Position numbers and translations under genes: made by a program. From positions 62,001 to 126,000 of the forward strand of contig NZ_JAUYTT010000012.1 in the NCBI RefSeq assembly GCF_030695035.1: a stretch of DNA of 64,000 nt, in the 5' to 3' direction. Within the stretch, counting starts at the first letter, position 1, and each line of letters begins with the position of its first letter. The stretch comes from Frigidibacter sp. (GTDB taxonomy: Bacteria; Pseudomonadota; Alphaproteobacteria; Rhodobacterales; Rhodobacteraceae). Positions 57,085 to 64,000 of this stretch are shown in pieces. A model generated the notes under the pieces. The model was not told the DNA's origin, made no database searches, and worked only from the letters and a program-made list of their open reading frames with translations.

Positions 57085-57530
57085 AACCGCCGGCCCCCTC
57101 TCGCGCCGCGGCGGCGCGCGCTGGCGCGCCCGGCTCCGGAAGTGGCGCGCTCGAATCCATCGCCGCGCTCGGTGTTGCCCATCGGGATCTACCGCTTGAT
57201 GCGCTGGCGCAGCGCGTCGCCGATGAGCTTGATATCCTTGCCCAGCTGTCGGCGGGGGTGCAGACGGCGCTGTCCCTGTGCCATTTCGCCGAACACACCG
57301 ACGCAAATGCCATCCGCGGTCTGCAGGGCATCGACCGCATCACCCAGAGCCTCGAGGATCTGGGGCGGTTGATGGCGGCCGTCTCGGGCGAAATGCCGCC
57401 AAATGTGCGGCTTCACGCCGTTCCGATCCTGTCGCGGCTACGGCTGCATGAGTTGGTGGCGAATCTCGATCCGGACGCAGCGCCTGTGGTCCGCCAGCCG
57501 GACCTGCAAGGCGAGATCATGTGGTTCTGA
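57081..57530 (+). CDS. Small CheZ/CheT-like protein, candidate CheY phosphatase
   Basis: 149 residues, GTG start at 57081 overlapping the second cheY stop. Apart from an Ala/Gly/Pro-rich N terminus (1-24) it is almost wholly helical: LPLDALAQRVADELDILAQLSAGVQTALSLC, then IRGLQGIDRITQSLEDLGRLM. The second helix holds Asp84-x-x-x-Gln88 (DRITQ), the D-x-x-x-Q arrangement by which CheZ, CheX and the CheT protein of Sinorhizobium meliloti dephosphorylate CheY. Its place right behind cheY fits. The function is inferred from motif and context. Confidence 0.65.
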   Translation: MKPPAPSRAAAARAGAPGSGSGALESIAALGVAHRDLPLDALAQRVADELDILAQLSAGVQTALSLCHFAEHTDANAIRGLQGIDRITQSLEDLGRLMAAVSGEMPPNVRLHAVPILSRLRLHELVANLDPDAAPVVRQPDLQGEIMWF

Positions 57531-57560
57531 CCACCAGAAGCCCCGGGCTTGCCTCGGTGG
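57531..57560 (+). terminator. Hairpin at the end of the che operon
   Basis: AAGCCC-C-GGGCTT (57538-57550) is flanked by CCACC (57531-57535) and GGTGG (57556-57560), giving a two-part stem starting right after the stop codon of the CheT-like gene. No T tract follows, so intrinsic termination is uncertain. Confidence 0.4.
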
Positions 57561-58509
57561 TGTGAAAGCGCCTTGCTCGATCCGGGGCAATTGGCACAGG
57601 CCGGGTGACGGGCCGGCCAACACCCGCAGGTCGGCCTGCTCGAACGCTCCGGACGGAGGGCGCGCGGGACAGTCGGTGCTGCATCCTCAGGGCAAAGCTG
57701 CCCGGCGGATCTGCGGCCCGCCCACCGGGGATGCAGGCGGCCGCGCCGGCATCGACCCCGATGCCCGCCGCATAGAGCACCCCCAAGAAGCGCGCCGCCC
57801 CGGCGCATCCCCTCCCTGGGTTGACGGCTCCCGGCGGTCAGCGGGGAGCGCGGGGTCGCTCTGGCTTCGCCAGTCGCAATGGGGGCCGGGCCTCGCTCAT
57901 CCGGTGGGGAACGCAGTTCTGCCGTGCACGAGCCCCCCCTATCACGCTCTCAACCGGAATTGCCGTTGGCGCCGCGCGCGGGTCACTCAATAGCCTTGCG
58001 CGCATCCGTGCCAGCCCCTCATCGGCGCTGCGCCCGGTTGTCACAGGTGCAAGAATGCCGCGGCCACCTCGGACCCGCGCCGGCGGCGGCGGGCGCCACG
58101 CGTTTGACACCGATCCTCTCCGGGACGACAGTCGCCCCGCACAGCCAGCCTTCCCGTGCGGCGCGCAAAACCCGGCGACAGGGCACCGCCCGCTGCTAGG
58201 GACGGCCCGAGATCGGCGGGAGAGCCGCACGGAACGGCGGATCGCGCCAGCGCGGACACAGTGGTCAGCGTCGAGCATATGCCGATAGCGTCGATGGTGT
58301 CGGCGCCCCCTGCAGGGCGCAAACGCACAGTCGCGGCACACCGCTTGCTGGCCAGGCTACGGTCATCTCTCAGCGCGGCCCGCAAACTGCCGCCCGACCT
58401 GCACCGGGCAGACCGGGCGCCGAACCTCGTTGCGGCAGGGCGCGGTGGACCGATCGTCAAGGCGTGAAGCCCGGCTTTGTCCGCATGGCCGTCGTGCTCA
58501 CGCGCCGGA
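57561..58509. other. 949 bases without a recognisable gene
   Basis: The stretch between the che operon and the end of cheD. Several frames stay open for 150-230 codons on both strands because of high GC, but their products are Arg/Ala/Pro/Gly-rich with no motif or plausible start. I saw no tRNA, repeat copy or transposase remnant. It may be a decayed gene or contain an RNA gene. Confidence 0.6.
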
Positions 58510-59043
58510 TCAGAACAACTCCACCTCGTTGCCGGGTTTGGCGGCCGGCACGGTTTCCACCACCATCGCCTCGCCCAGTAGTTTCTGACGGGCGCGGCCC
58601 TCGCCGGGCCAGAACTGGACGCGGCGGGCCTGCGTGCCGCCAAGGCTCTGGCCGGTGCAGGTGATCCCTTCGCGCCGCAGGAAATCCAGCACGAACTCGC
58701 CATTGCGCGCACCAACATCCGACAGGCCGGCAATCATCCGCGCGCCCCCGAACACCTTGGCCTGAAACCGCGTGCGCTGCGCGCCGGCCTTGATCAGCGC
58801 GTTGATCAGCAATTCCATCGCATTGGTGCCGAAGCTGGCCGCAGGCGCGCCCGATCCGGTGCCTTCGGGCAGCAGGAAATGGTTCATGCCGCCAAGGCCG
58901 CTGCCGGGATCGTAAAGGCAGGTCGCGACGCAGGAGCCAAGGATCGTGCTGATCGAGGAGTGGACGCCGTCCCCCACCGCGTATTCGCCTTGGGTGATAT
59001 GGCGCGGACGGTCCCCCGCGCCATGATGCGGGGCCAGGCTCAT
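58510..59043 (-). CDS. cheD: Chemoreceptor glutamine deamidase CheD
   Basis: 177 residues; deamidates receptor glutamines. The catalytic pair is visible as Cys38 in STILGSCVATCLYD and His55 in GGMNHFLLPEG; RNGEFVLDFLRREGI follows. Start at 59043 (MSLAPHHG) overlaps the cheB stop by 4 bases; open codons upstream belong to cheB's antiparallel frame usage. Encoded opposite to the main che operon. Confidence 0.93.
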   Translation of the reverse strand: MSLAPHHGAGDRPRHITQGEYAVGDGVHSSISTILGSCVATCLYDPGSGLGGMNHFLLPEGTGSGAPAASFGTNAMELLINALIKAGAQRTRFQAKVFGGARMIAGLSDVGARNGEFVLDFLRREGITCTGQSLGGTQARRVQFWPGEGRARQKLLGEAMVVETVPAAKPGNEVELF

Positions 59044-60086
59044 CGCGGCGCCCTTTCCCGCGCCGCAACATCCTTGCCCGCAAGCGCAAGAATTTCTCCG
59101 GCGATCCGCCCCAGCGGCACCGCCCGTTCGGCCGCGCCGATTTCGAGGGCGACGCGGGGCATCCCGAACACCACCGAGCTTGCCTCGTCCTGCGCGAAGG
59201 TGCGGGCGCCGCCGGCGCGCAGCGTCGCCATGCCATCGGCGCCATCGCGGCCCATCCCGGTCAGGATCACCGCCACGCAGCGGGCGGCGATGGAGCGGGC
59301 GCTTTCGAACAGCACATCGACAGAGGGCCGATGGCCGCTGCGCTTGTCGCCATGCATCAGCCGGCAGCGCGGCGGATCGCCAGCGGTCAGCGTCAGATGC
59401 GCCTCGCCGCCGGGGGCCAGATAGACCTGACCCGCAACCAGCGGCGCCCCGTCCGAGGCGAGCGCGATCTTGGGCGCGATCCGCGGCGCCAAACGCTGCG
59501 CGAAACTGGCCAGGAAGCCTTCGGGCATGTGCTGGGTGATCAGCGTCGGCGGGCAATCCGGCGGGAAGCCCTTCAGCACGGTTTCCAGCGCATCGACGCC
59601 GCCAGTGGAGGAGCCGATCAGCACGAAGCGGCCATTCCAGCGGAAATCACTGGGCGGCGCGGCAACGCTGCGGGTGCCGGGCTCACGCACCCGCGCCCGC
59701 GATGCGACCACGAGAAGATCGGCGAGATGCTGGAACCCTTCGGGCAAGCGGTCGGCGGCGGGCTTGCCAATGCATTCGATGGCGCCAAGCGCCAGCGCCT
59801 CAATCGCGGCGGCCGAACCACGATGGGTTTCGGTCGAGATCATCACCACCGGCATCGGCCTGAGCCGCATCAGCTTTTCCAGAAACTCGAGCCCGTTCAT
59901 CCGCGGCATCTCGACATCGAGGGTCAGCACATCGGGGCTCAGCAATTTGATCTTTTCGCGCGCGTCGAACGGGTCCGACGCCTCGCCCACCACAAGGATG
60001 CGCGGGTCGCCGTCAAGCCGGCGGCGGATCAGGTTGCGGATCGTCGGGCTGTCATCGACGATCAGCACGCGGGTCTGCGAGGTCAT
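59040..60086 (-). CDS. cheB: Chemoreceptor methylesterase CheB
   Basis: 348 residues. An N-terminal receiver domain (RVLIVDDSPTIRNLI; Asp57 in LTLDVEMPRMNG) is linked to a C-terminal methylesterase with Ser160 in LIGSSTGGVDAL, His186 in ITQHMPEGF and an Asp in LTGMGRDGADGM. Removes methyl groups from receptor glutamates when phosphorylated by CheA. Start 60086 after CGGAGA; the frame is open 71 codons further but not protein-like. Forms cheB-cheD on the minus strand. Confidence 0.94.
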   Translation of the reverse strand: MTSQTRVLIVDDSPTIRNLIRRRLDGDPRILVVGEASDPFDAREKIKLLSPDVLTLDVEMPRMNGLEFLEKLMRLRPMPVVMISTETHRGSAAAIEALALGAIECIGKPAADRLPEGFQHLADLLVVASRARVREPGTRSVAAPPSDFRWNGRFVLIGSSTGGVDALETVLKGFPPDCPPTLITQHMPEGFLASFAQRLAPRIAPKIALASDGAPLVAGQVYLAPGGEAHLTLTAGDPPRCRLMHGDKRSGHRPSVDVLFESARSIAARCVAVILTGMGRDGADGMATLRAGGARTFAQDEASSVVFGMPRVALEIGAAERAVPLGRIAGEILALAGKDVAARERAPR

Positions 60087-60263
60087 GCGGCGGCGTCTCC
60101 GGCTGGGGCGCGCGTCGGCGCGGGGCGAATCGATGACGGCCGGCCCTGTGCGCGCCCGTCGCTGCTGACCCTCTCGCCACTGCCTGAAGATTCGTTTAAG
60201 CTGACCCCATGAGCGCTGCGTGCCATTGCGGCGGGCGATCCGGGACATGCCTTCGCAAAGCCA

Positions 60264-60285
60264 TGACGATTCATCATGAACGTCA
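60264..60285. promoter_or_regulatory. Near-perfect palindrome upstream of the REC-GGDEF gene
   Basis: TGACGATTCAT-C-ATGAACGTCA: the two arms match except for one extra A in the left arm. It lies in the 315-base space between the divergent cheB and REC-GGDEF genes, 117 bases before the latter. An operator is likely by form; no regulator is identified. The rest of the space shows no gene. Confidence 0.4.
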
Positions 60286-60401
60286 CATTGTCGCCCCAAT
60301 CGCCGCTCAATCTGAGGATGAAGAACAGGCGGGACATGGATCCGGCCGGGCCTGCCGCGGGGTCCGGACCATTGGTGTCCCGTGACAAGGAAGGTCGAGA
60401 A

Positions 60402-61385
60402 ATGCGCATTCTGGCTGTCGATGATGACGAGATGATCCTGGAGCTGCTATCGGCAAGCCTGGGCGCGGCGGGCTTTGCGGATCTGACCGTGGCAAGCTCA
60501 GCCGCGCAGGCGCTGGAGCAGATTGCTGCGACAAGGATCCCGTTTGACTGTTTCTTGCTGGATATCCAGATGCCCGAGGTGGACGGGATCGAGCTGTGCC
60601 GGGCCATCCGTCGCAACCCGGTCTACGCCGCGGCGCCCATCGTGATGATCACCGCGATGTCGCAAAAGTCCTATATCGACCGCGCCTTCTCGGCCGGCGC
60701 CACCGATTATGTGACCAAGCCTTTCGACCCTGTCGAGCTTGGCGCGCGGATCCGGCTGGCCTCCAAGATGGTCGAGAGTGAGCGGGCGCTGACCGAAAAC
60801 CGCTCGGCCGTGGCGACGCTGCGCGCGCAACTGGAGCGCGAACGCTTTGTCGACCTGAACGAGCCGATCTCGATTCCCGATGTCGATGCGGTGATCGACC
60901 TGCAGGCGCTGGAAAACTACCTGCTGCAACTGTCGCGCAGCGGGCTGTTCGCCACTTCGATCTTCGCCTTCAAGATCGTCGGGATCGAGACGATCTATGC
61001 ATCAACCTCGCCCATCGACTTCCGCTACCTGCTGACCGACGTGGCCGAGGCGGTCTCGACCGCCCTGCGCTCGCATGAGCGCTTCGTGTCCTATGCCGGC
61101 AACGGGGTCTATGTCTGCGTCGCGCATGGCCGCGGGGCGCTGGACCTTGAAGTGATCGAAGGCACGGCGAACCTGATCGTAGAGGAGATGGCGCTGACCA
61201 ACAGCCGCGGCGTGCCGCTGAAGTTCCGCCTTCGGGTCGGCTCGCCGGTGCGGGTCGGGCTGGTGCGGGCCGGGCGCGGCGCGGTCGATGCGCTGTATGT
61301 GGCCATCGAGAATGCCGAGCATGACGCGCCGAAGGTTGAAGACGGGCGGTCCGGCGAACATTGGAGCCAGTTCAGATTGGCTTGA
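60402..61385 (+). CDS. Response regulator with degenerate GGDEF domain
   Basis: 327 residues from MRILAVDDDEMILELL after AAGGAAGG; the frame is open 42 codons upstream. The receiver domain (1-125) has Asp54 in FLLDIQMPEVDG and Lys in VTKPFDP. A coiled segment (125-150) leads to a domain of GGDEF size (about 165-315) in which the expected GG(D/E)EF is replaced by AGNGVYV (232-238), so it is very unlikely to make cyclic di-GMP. It may bind nucleotide or act as a scaffold. Divergent from cheB, followed by an Hpt gene. Confidence 0.75.
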   Translation: MRILAVDDDEMILELLSASLGAAGFADLTVASSAAQALEQIAATRIPFDCFLLDIQMPEVDGIELCRAIRRNPVYAAAPIVMITAMSQKSYIDRAFSAGATDYVTKPFDPVELGARIRLASKMVESERALTENRSAVATLRAQLERERFVDLNEPISIPDVDAVIDLQALENYLLQLSRSGLFATSIFAFKIVGIETIYASTSPIDFRYLLTDVAEAVSTALRSHERFVSYAGNGVYVCVAHGRGALDLEVIEGTANLIVEEMALTNSRGVPLKFRLRVGSPVRVGLVRAGRGAVDALYVAIENAEHDAPKVEDGRSGEHWSQFRLA

Positions 61386-61428
61386 TGGGTCTGGCGCTCC
61401 GGGTTAACGTAAGGGTAAGCTGTGGAGA

Positions 61429-61815
61429 GTGCCCTTGGAACGTGAATCTGTGCCCCATGATACCCGCAGCATGATCGCCAGCCGACTGTCGGCGCTGCGC
61501 ATCAGGTTCCTCGACGTCCTTGAAACCCGGCTGAACGAGGTCGAAGCCCTGCGCGACGCGCTGGAGGCTGGCGGGCTGCCCCAGGCAGTCCGCGAAGACC
61601 ATGTGCGCGCAATCTGCTTTGCCGCCCACAAGACCGTTGGCGTGGCCGCGACCCTTGGCTTTGCCGATCTGGGAATGCTCAGCCAGCGTGTCGAACTTGC
61701 CGCCACCGACCATCTGGAACACCGAGAGCCGCCAACAACCCCGCGCATGGTGGTCGCGCTGACCGATGACATGCTGGGAGAGATGGCGCTGATCCTGGCG
61801 CAGGCTGGCCGCTAG
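61429..61815 (+). CDS. Histidine phosphotransfer (Hpt) protein
   Basis: Up to 128 residues, all helical. FAAHKTVGVAATLGFADLG has the Hpt motif with His67 (H-K-x-x-G-x-A-x-x-x-G). The start is uncertain: GTG 61429 gives the longest form but has no spaced ribosome site; GTG 61450 or ATG 61471 also keep the whole domain. It lies 43 bases after the REC-GGDEF gene and is convergent with a single REC gene, a fitting middle step between a kinase and a receiver. Confidence 0.78.
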   Translation: MPLERESVPHDTRSMIASRLSALRIRFLDVLETRLNEVEALRDALEAGGLPQAVREDHVRAICFAAHKTVGVAATLGFADLGMLSQRVELAATDHLEHREPPTTPRMVVALTDDMLGEMALILAQAGR

Positions 61816-61821
61816 GCGGGT

Positions 61822-62211
61822 TCAGCTCCGCCCCGACTTGCGCCACAGCGTCTTGATCTCATCGGCAAGGCTCATCGGGTCGAAGGGCTTGGTAATCACC
61901 CCAAGCGCGCCCAGATCGCACAGCGCCCGCACATCCGCCTCCAGCGCCTTGGCGGTCATGAAGATCGCCGGCACCTCTGCCAGCCCCGGCAGCGCCCGCA
62001 GGGCCAGCAGCGTCTCCTCGCCGCCAAGCCCGGGCATCATCACATCCAGCAAGAACAGGTCTGGCGTATGCCCCGGCGCCGCGGCAATCGCCTCTGCGCC
62101 AGAGATGAACTGTACGATCTCGAACCCGCCCACGGTTTCCAGCGCGATGGCGGCGATTTCCTGGATGTCGGCATCGTCCTCGACGTGAAGGATCTTGCGA
62201 AGCTGGGTCAT
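61822..62211 (-). CDS. Single-domain response regulator
   Basis: 129 residues, receiver only: ILHVEDDADIQEIAAIALE, phospho-acceptor Asp56 in LFLLDVMMPGLGG, Lys in VITKPFDPMSLADEIKTLW. This type usually sits next to an Hpt or hybrid kinase gene. It lies 106 bases downstream of the PAS kinase gene on the same strand and 6 bases from the end of the Hpt gene (convergent), so kinase, Hpt and receiver are together. Confidence 0.9.
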   Translation of the reverse strand: MTQLRKILHVEDDADIQEIAAIALETVGGFEIVQFISGAEAIAAAPGHTPDLFLLDVMMPGLGGEETLLALRALPGLAEVPAIFMTAKALEADVRALCDLGALGVITKPFDPMSLADEIKTLWRKSGRS

Positions 62212-62317
62212 CGGCCTGTCATCCTGTCGCCGGCCTCTGCCGGATGCGGAAAAGTCTGGCCCCGCAGATGCAGGGCCCGGTTTGAAACGTCAATGCTGCA
62301 CGGCAGCGCGGGCCCGG

Positions 62318-63871
62318 TCAGGCGACGTGGCGCTCGCTCTGCCGCTCCAGATCAAAGTAGAACTCGCTGCCCTGCCCCGGCCGGCTGTCAAAGCGGATCT
62401 CGGCGCCGTGACGCTCCACGATGGCCTTCACGATGCTGAGGCCAAGGCCCGATCCGCCCACCTTGCGCCGGTCGGAACTGTCAGCCTGGGTGAACCGCTC
62501 AAGAATGCGCGGCTGCGCTTCCAGCGGGATGCCGGCGCCGCGGTCCTTCACATAGATCCGCACCTTGCCGCCAAGGTCCGACAGCCCCACCTGAACCGTG
62601 TCGCCGGGCTTGGAGAATTTCGCGGCGTTCGACATCAGGTTGGTCAGCACCTGCAGCAGGCGTTCCGGGCTGCAATCGACCAGCACCGGCCGGTCAAGCC
62701 CGACACCCACGAACTGCACCCCGAACTGCGCGCCATAGCCGCCGTTCATCTCGATGGCCTCTTCGATCACCGAGGTCAGGTCGGTATGTTCCATGCGGAA
62801 ATCCATCATCCCGGCGTCGATCTTCTCAAGGTCCAGAATGTCGTTGATCAGCAAGATCAACCGGTCGGTGTTGCGCTGTGCGATGGTCAGGATCGAGCGC
62901 GAGCGTTCCGACATCTCGGCGGCAGCGGTCATCGTCAGCAGCCCCAGCCCGCCCTTGATCGAGGTCAGCGGCGTGCGCAATTCATGGCTGACCATGGCCA
63001 CGAATTGCGATTTGGCCCGCGCGGCGGCCTGCCGCTCGGTGATGTCACGCAGCACGGCGACATAGCGTGCCGGGTTCCCCGCCGGGGCGACCAGCTGCAG
63101 GGTGATCTCCAGCGTGCGGTCCTCGCGGTCCTGCAGCTCATAGGTCAGTGCGCTTTCTTCGCCGCTGTTCAGCCGATGCAGATCGCGGCCGATATGCCGC
63201 AGATCGGCCATCCAGCCGACATCGGCCAACGTGCGCCCCTCGTAGCACTGCCCTTCCCAGCCCAGCCGGGTGATGGCCTTGCGGTTGAGATAGATAAAAC
63301 GCAGATCGTCCGGCGAGAACATCCAGACCTCGTCTTGCAGCAGGTCCAGCGTCGCCCGCAACTGGGTCTCGGCATCGGCCATCTTCACGGCGGTGATGTC
63401 GGTGCGGATCGCAAAGGTCTCGACCAGCTTGCCGCGGCGATTGACCACAGGCACCAGCGTCGAATGCGTCCAGCACAGCTTGCCGTCGGCCTGCCGCCAA
63501 GCGGTTTCGCCTGACCAGGACTTGCCTTCAGCCAGCCGCGCCTTGATGCGCTCGGTCCGGCCAGGCTCTCGCGTCAGCGGCGGCAGCTCATCGACCCGGC
63601 TTCCCACGGCCTCGTCACGGGTCAGGCCTGTGACCTGCAGAAACCTGTCGTTCACGCTGGTGATGCGCCCCGCGGCATCGGTGAGGTTCACCATGCAATG
63701 CTCGTTCACCGCAGCCCGGTAGCGTTCCATCTGGCCGTGCAAGATACCGAAACGACGCTTGCTGCGCAGCACCACCATGATCAGGCTGGCCGCCAGAAGG
63801 CCCAGCCCGATCAGGGCCAGGGGCGTTGCCGAGGTCGAGAGAGATCCATCAACCGCGCTCATATTATACAT
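62318..63871 (-). CDS. PAS-domain sensor histidine kinase
   Basis: 517 residues. One membrane helix at about 17-36, two PAS domains (about 50-165 and 170-280; the second with FIYLNRKAITRLGWEGQCYEGRTLADV and PAC-like VAVLRDITERQ), then the H box FVAMVSHELRTPLTSIKGG with His296, and an ATP-binding domain with LTNLMSNAAKFS, VKDRGAGIP and GGSGLGLSIVKAIVERHG. No receiver is attached, so phosphate must go to separate proteins, most simply the neighbouring Hpt/REC. The start could be the Met at 63871 or 3 codons later. Confidence 0.92.
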   Translation of the reverse strand: MYNMSAVDGSLSTSATPLALIGLGLLAASLIMVVLRSKRRFGILHGQMERYRAAVNEHCMVNLTDAAGRITSVNDRFLQVTGLTRDEAVGSRVDELPPLTREPGRTERIKARLAEGKSWSGETAWRQADGKLCWTHSTLVPVVNRRGKLVETFAIRTDITAVKMADAETQLRATLDLLQDEVWMFSPDDLRFIYLNRKAITRLGWEGQCYEGRTLADVGWMADLRHIGRDLHRLNSGEESALTYELQDREDRTLEITLQLVAPAGNPARYVAVLRDITERQAAARAKSQFVAMVSHELRTPLTSIKGGLGLLTMTAAAEMSERSRSILTIAQRNTDRLILLINDILDLEKIDAGMMDFRMEHTDLTSVIEEAIEMNGGYGAQFGVQFVGVGLDRPVLVDCSPERLLQVLTNLMSNAAKFSKPGDTVQVGLSDLGGKVRIYVKDRGAGIPLEAQPRILERFTQADSSDRRKVGGSGLGLSIVKAIVERHGAEIRFDSRPGQGSEFYFDLERQSERHVA

Positions 63872-64000
63872 ACGCTTACCCGCCCCCGTCCCCGCAGGTC
63901 CGACCCTGTGGGTCGATCCCTGAAGCGGCCCATCTGGCCCGCCGTCCCCTGTTCCAATGCTGCAGCCACCTGAAATTGCGTCGCGGCTTGCAGACCAAAG

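Noticed and set aside
57838-58341. Minus-strand open frame of 167 codons in the gap before cheD
   Set aside because: Arg/Pro/Ala-rich product, no ribosome site, no motif; competing frames on the other strand look equally open.
63872-64000. Possible gene start at the right edge
   Set aside because: Last 129 bases show no start with a ribosome site or recognisable protein.

Overview
The window is GC-rich (about two thirds by eye), densely coding, and has many ATGA/GTGA stop-start overlaps. Gene content points to an alphaproteobacterium of the Rhodobacterales/Paracoccaceae: an agl alpha-glucoside operon, a che operon with cheD/cheB and a small CheZ/CheT-like protein, GSCFA and PF13704-type glycosyltransferase genes, and a CIO-type cytochrome bd. 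No rRNA, tRNA, CRISPR array, transposase or phage gene was recognised.

Layout. 0-7 kb: Ada DNA-repair protein, then on the minus strand a CHASE3 kinase, a single-domain response regulator, a REC-kinase fusion and cydA-cydB-DUF2474. 7-12.5 kb: sodC, glycerol catabolism (glpD-glpK) and dadA, with three copies of an unusual hairpin-rich repeat (7.03, 11.08 and 12.70 kb). 13-21.6 kb: glycogen/trehalose metabolism (glgC-glgX, treZ-treY), interrupted by a MerR regulator and an atypical short-chain dehydrogenase. 22-25.2 kb: AbrB-type membrane protein, LysR regulator and gcdH.

25.3-41.9 kb is the least ordinary part: a cell-surface glycan-type cluster of five PF13704-like glycosyltransferases (two fused to methyltransferase-like domains), a DXD sugar transferase, GSCFA and SGNH hydrolase-like proteins, two alpha/beta-hydrolase-like paralogues (one without its catalytic residues), a sulfatase fused to RTX repeats, a lectin-fold protein and a 503-residue unknown. 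Nine of these genes, from 39.56 down to 28.29 kb, are closely packed and probably form one operon of about 11 kb. I infer that it builds or edits a secreted or surface polysaccharide, but no polymerase, flippase or export gene lies in the window.

42.3-52.2 kb: alpha-glucoside uptake and hydrolysis (aglE-F-G-A-K) divergent from aglR-bgl-glk, with two perfect LacI-type operators in the shared control region. 52.3-60.1 kb: chemotaxis operon (STAS-cheY-cheA-cheW-cheR-cheY-CheT-like) followed, after a 979-base stretch with no recognisable gene, by cheB-cheD on the other strand. 60.4-63.9 kb: further signalling genes (REC with degenerate GGDEF, Hpt, single REC, PAS kinase), suggesting a split phosphorelay next to the chemotaxis genes.

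All calls come from reading the sequence and remembered family motifs; no database search was run.
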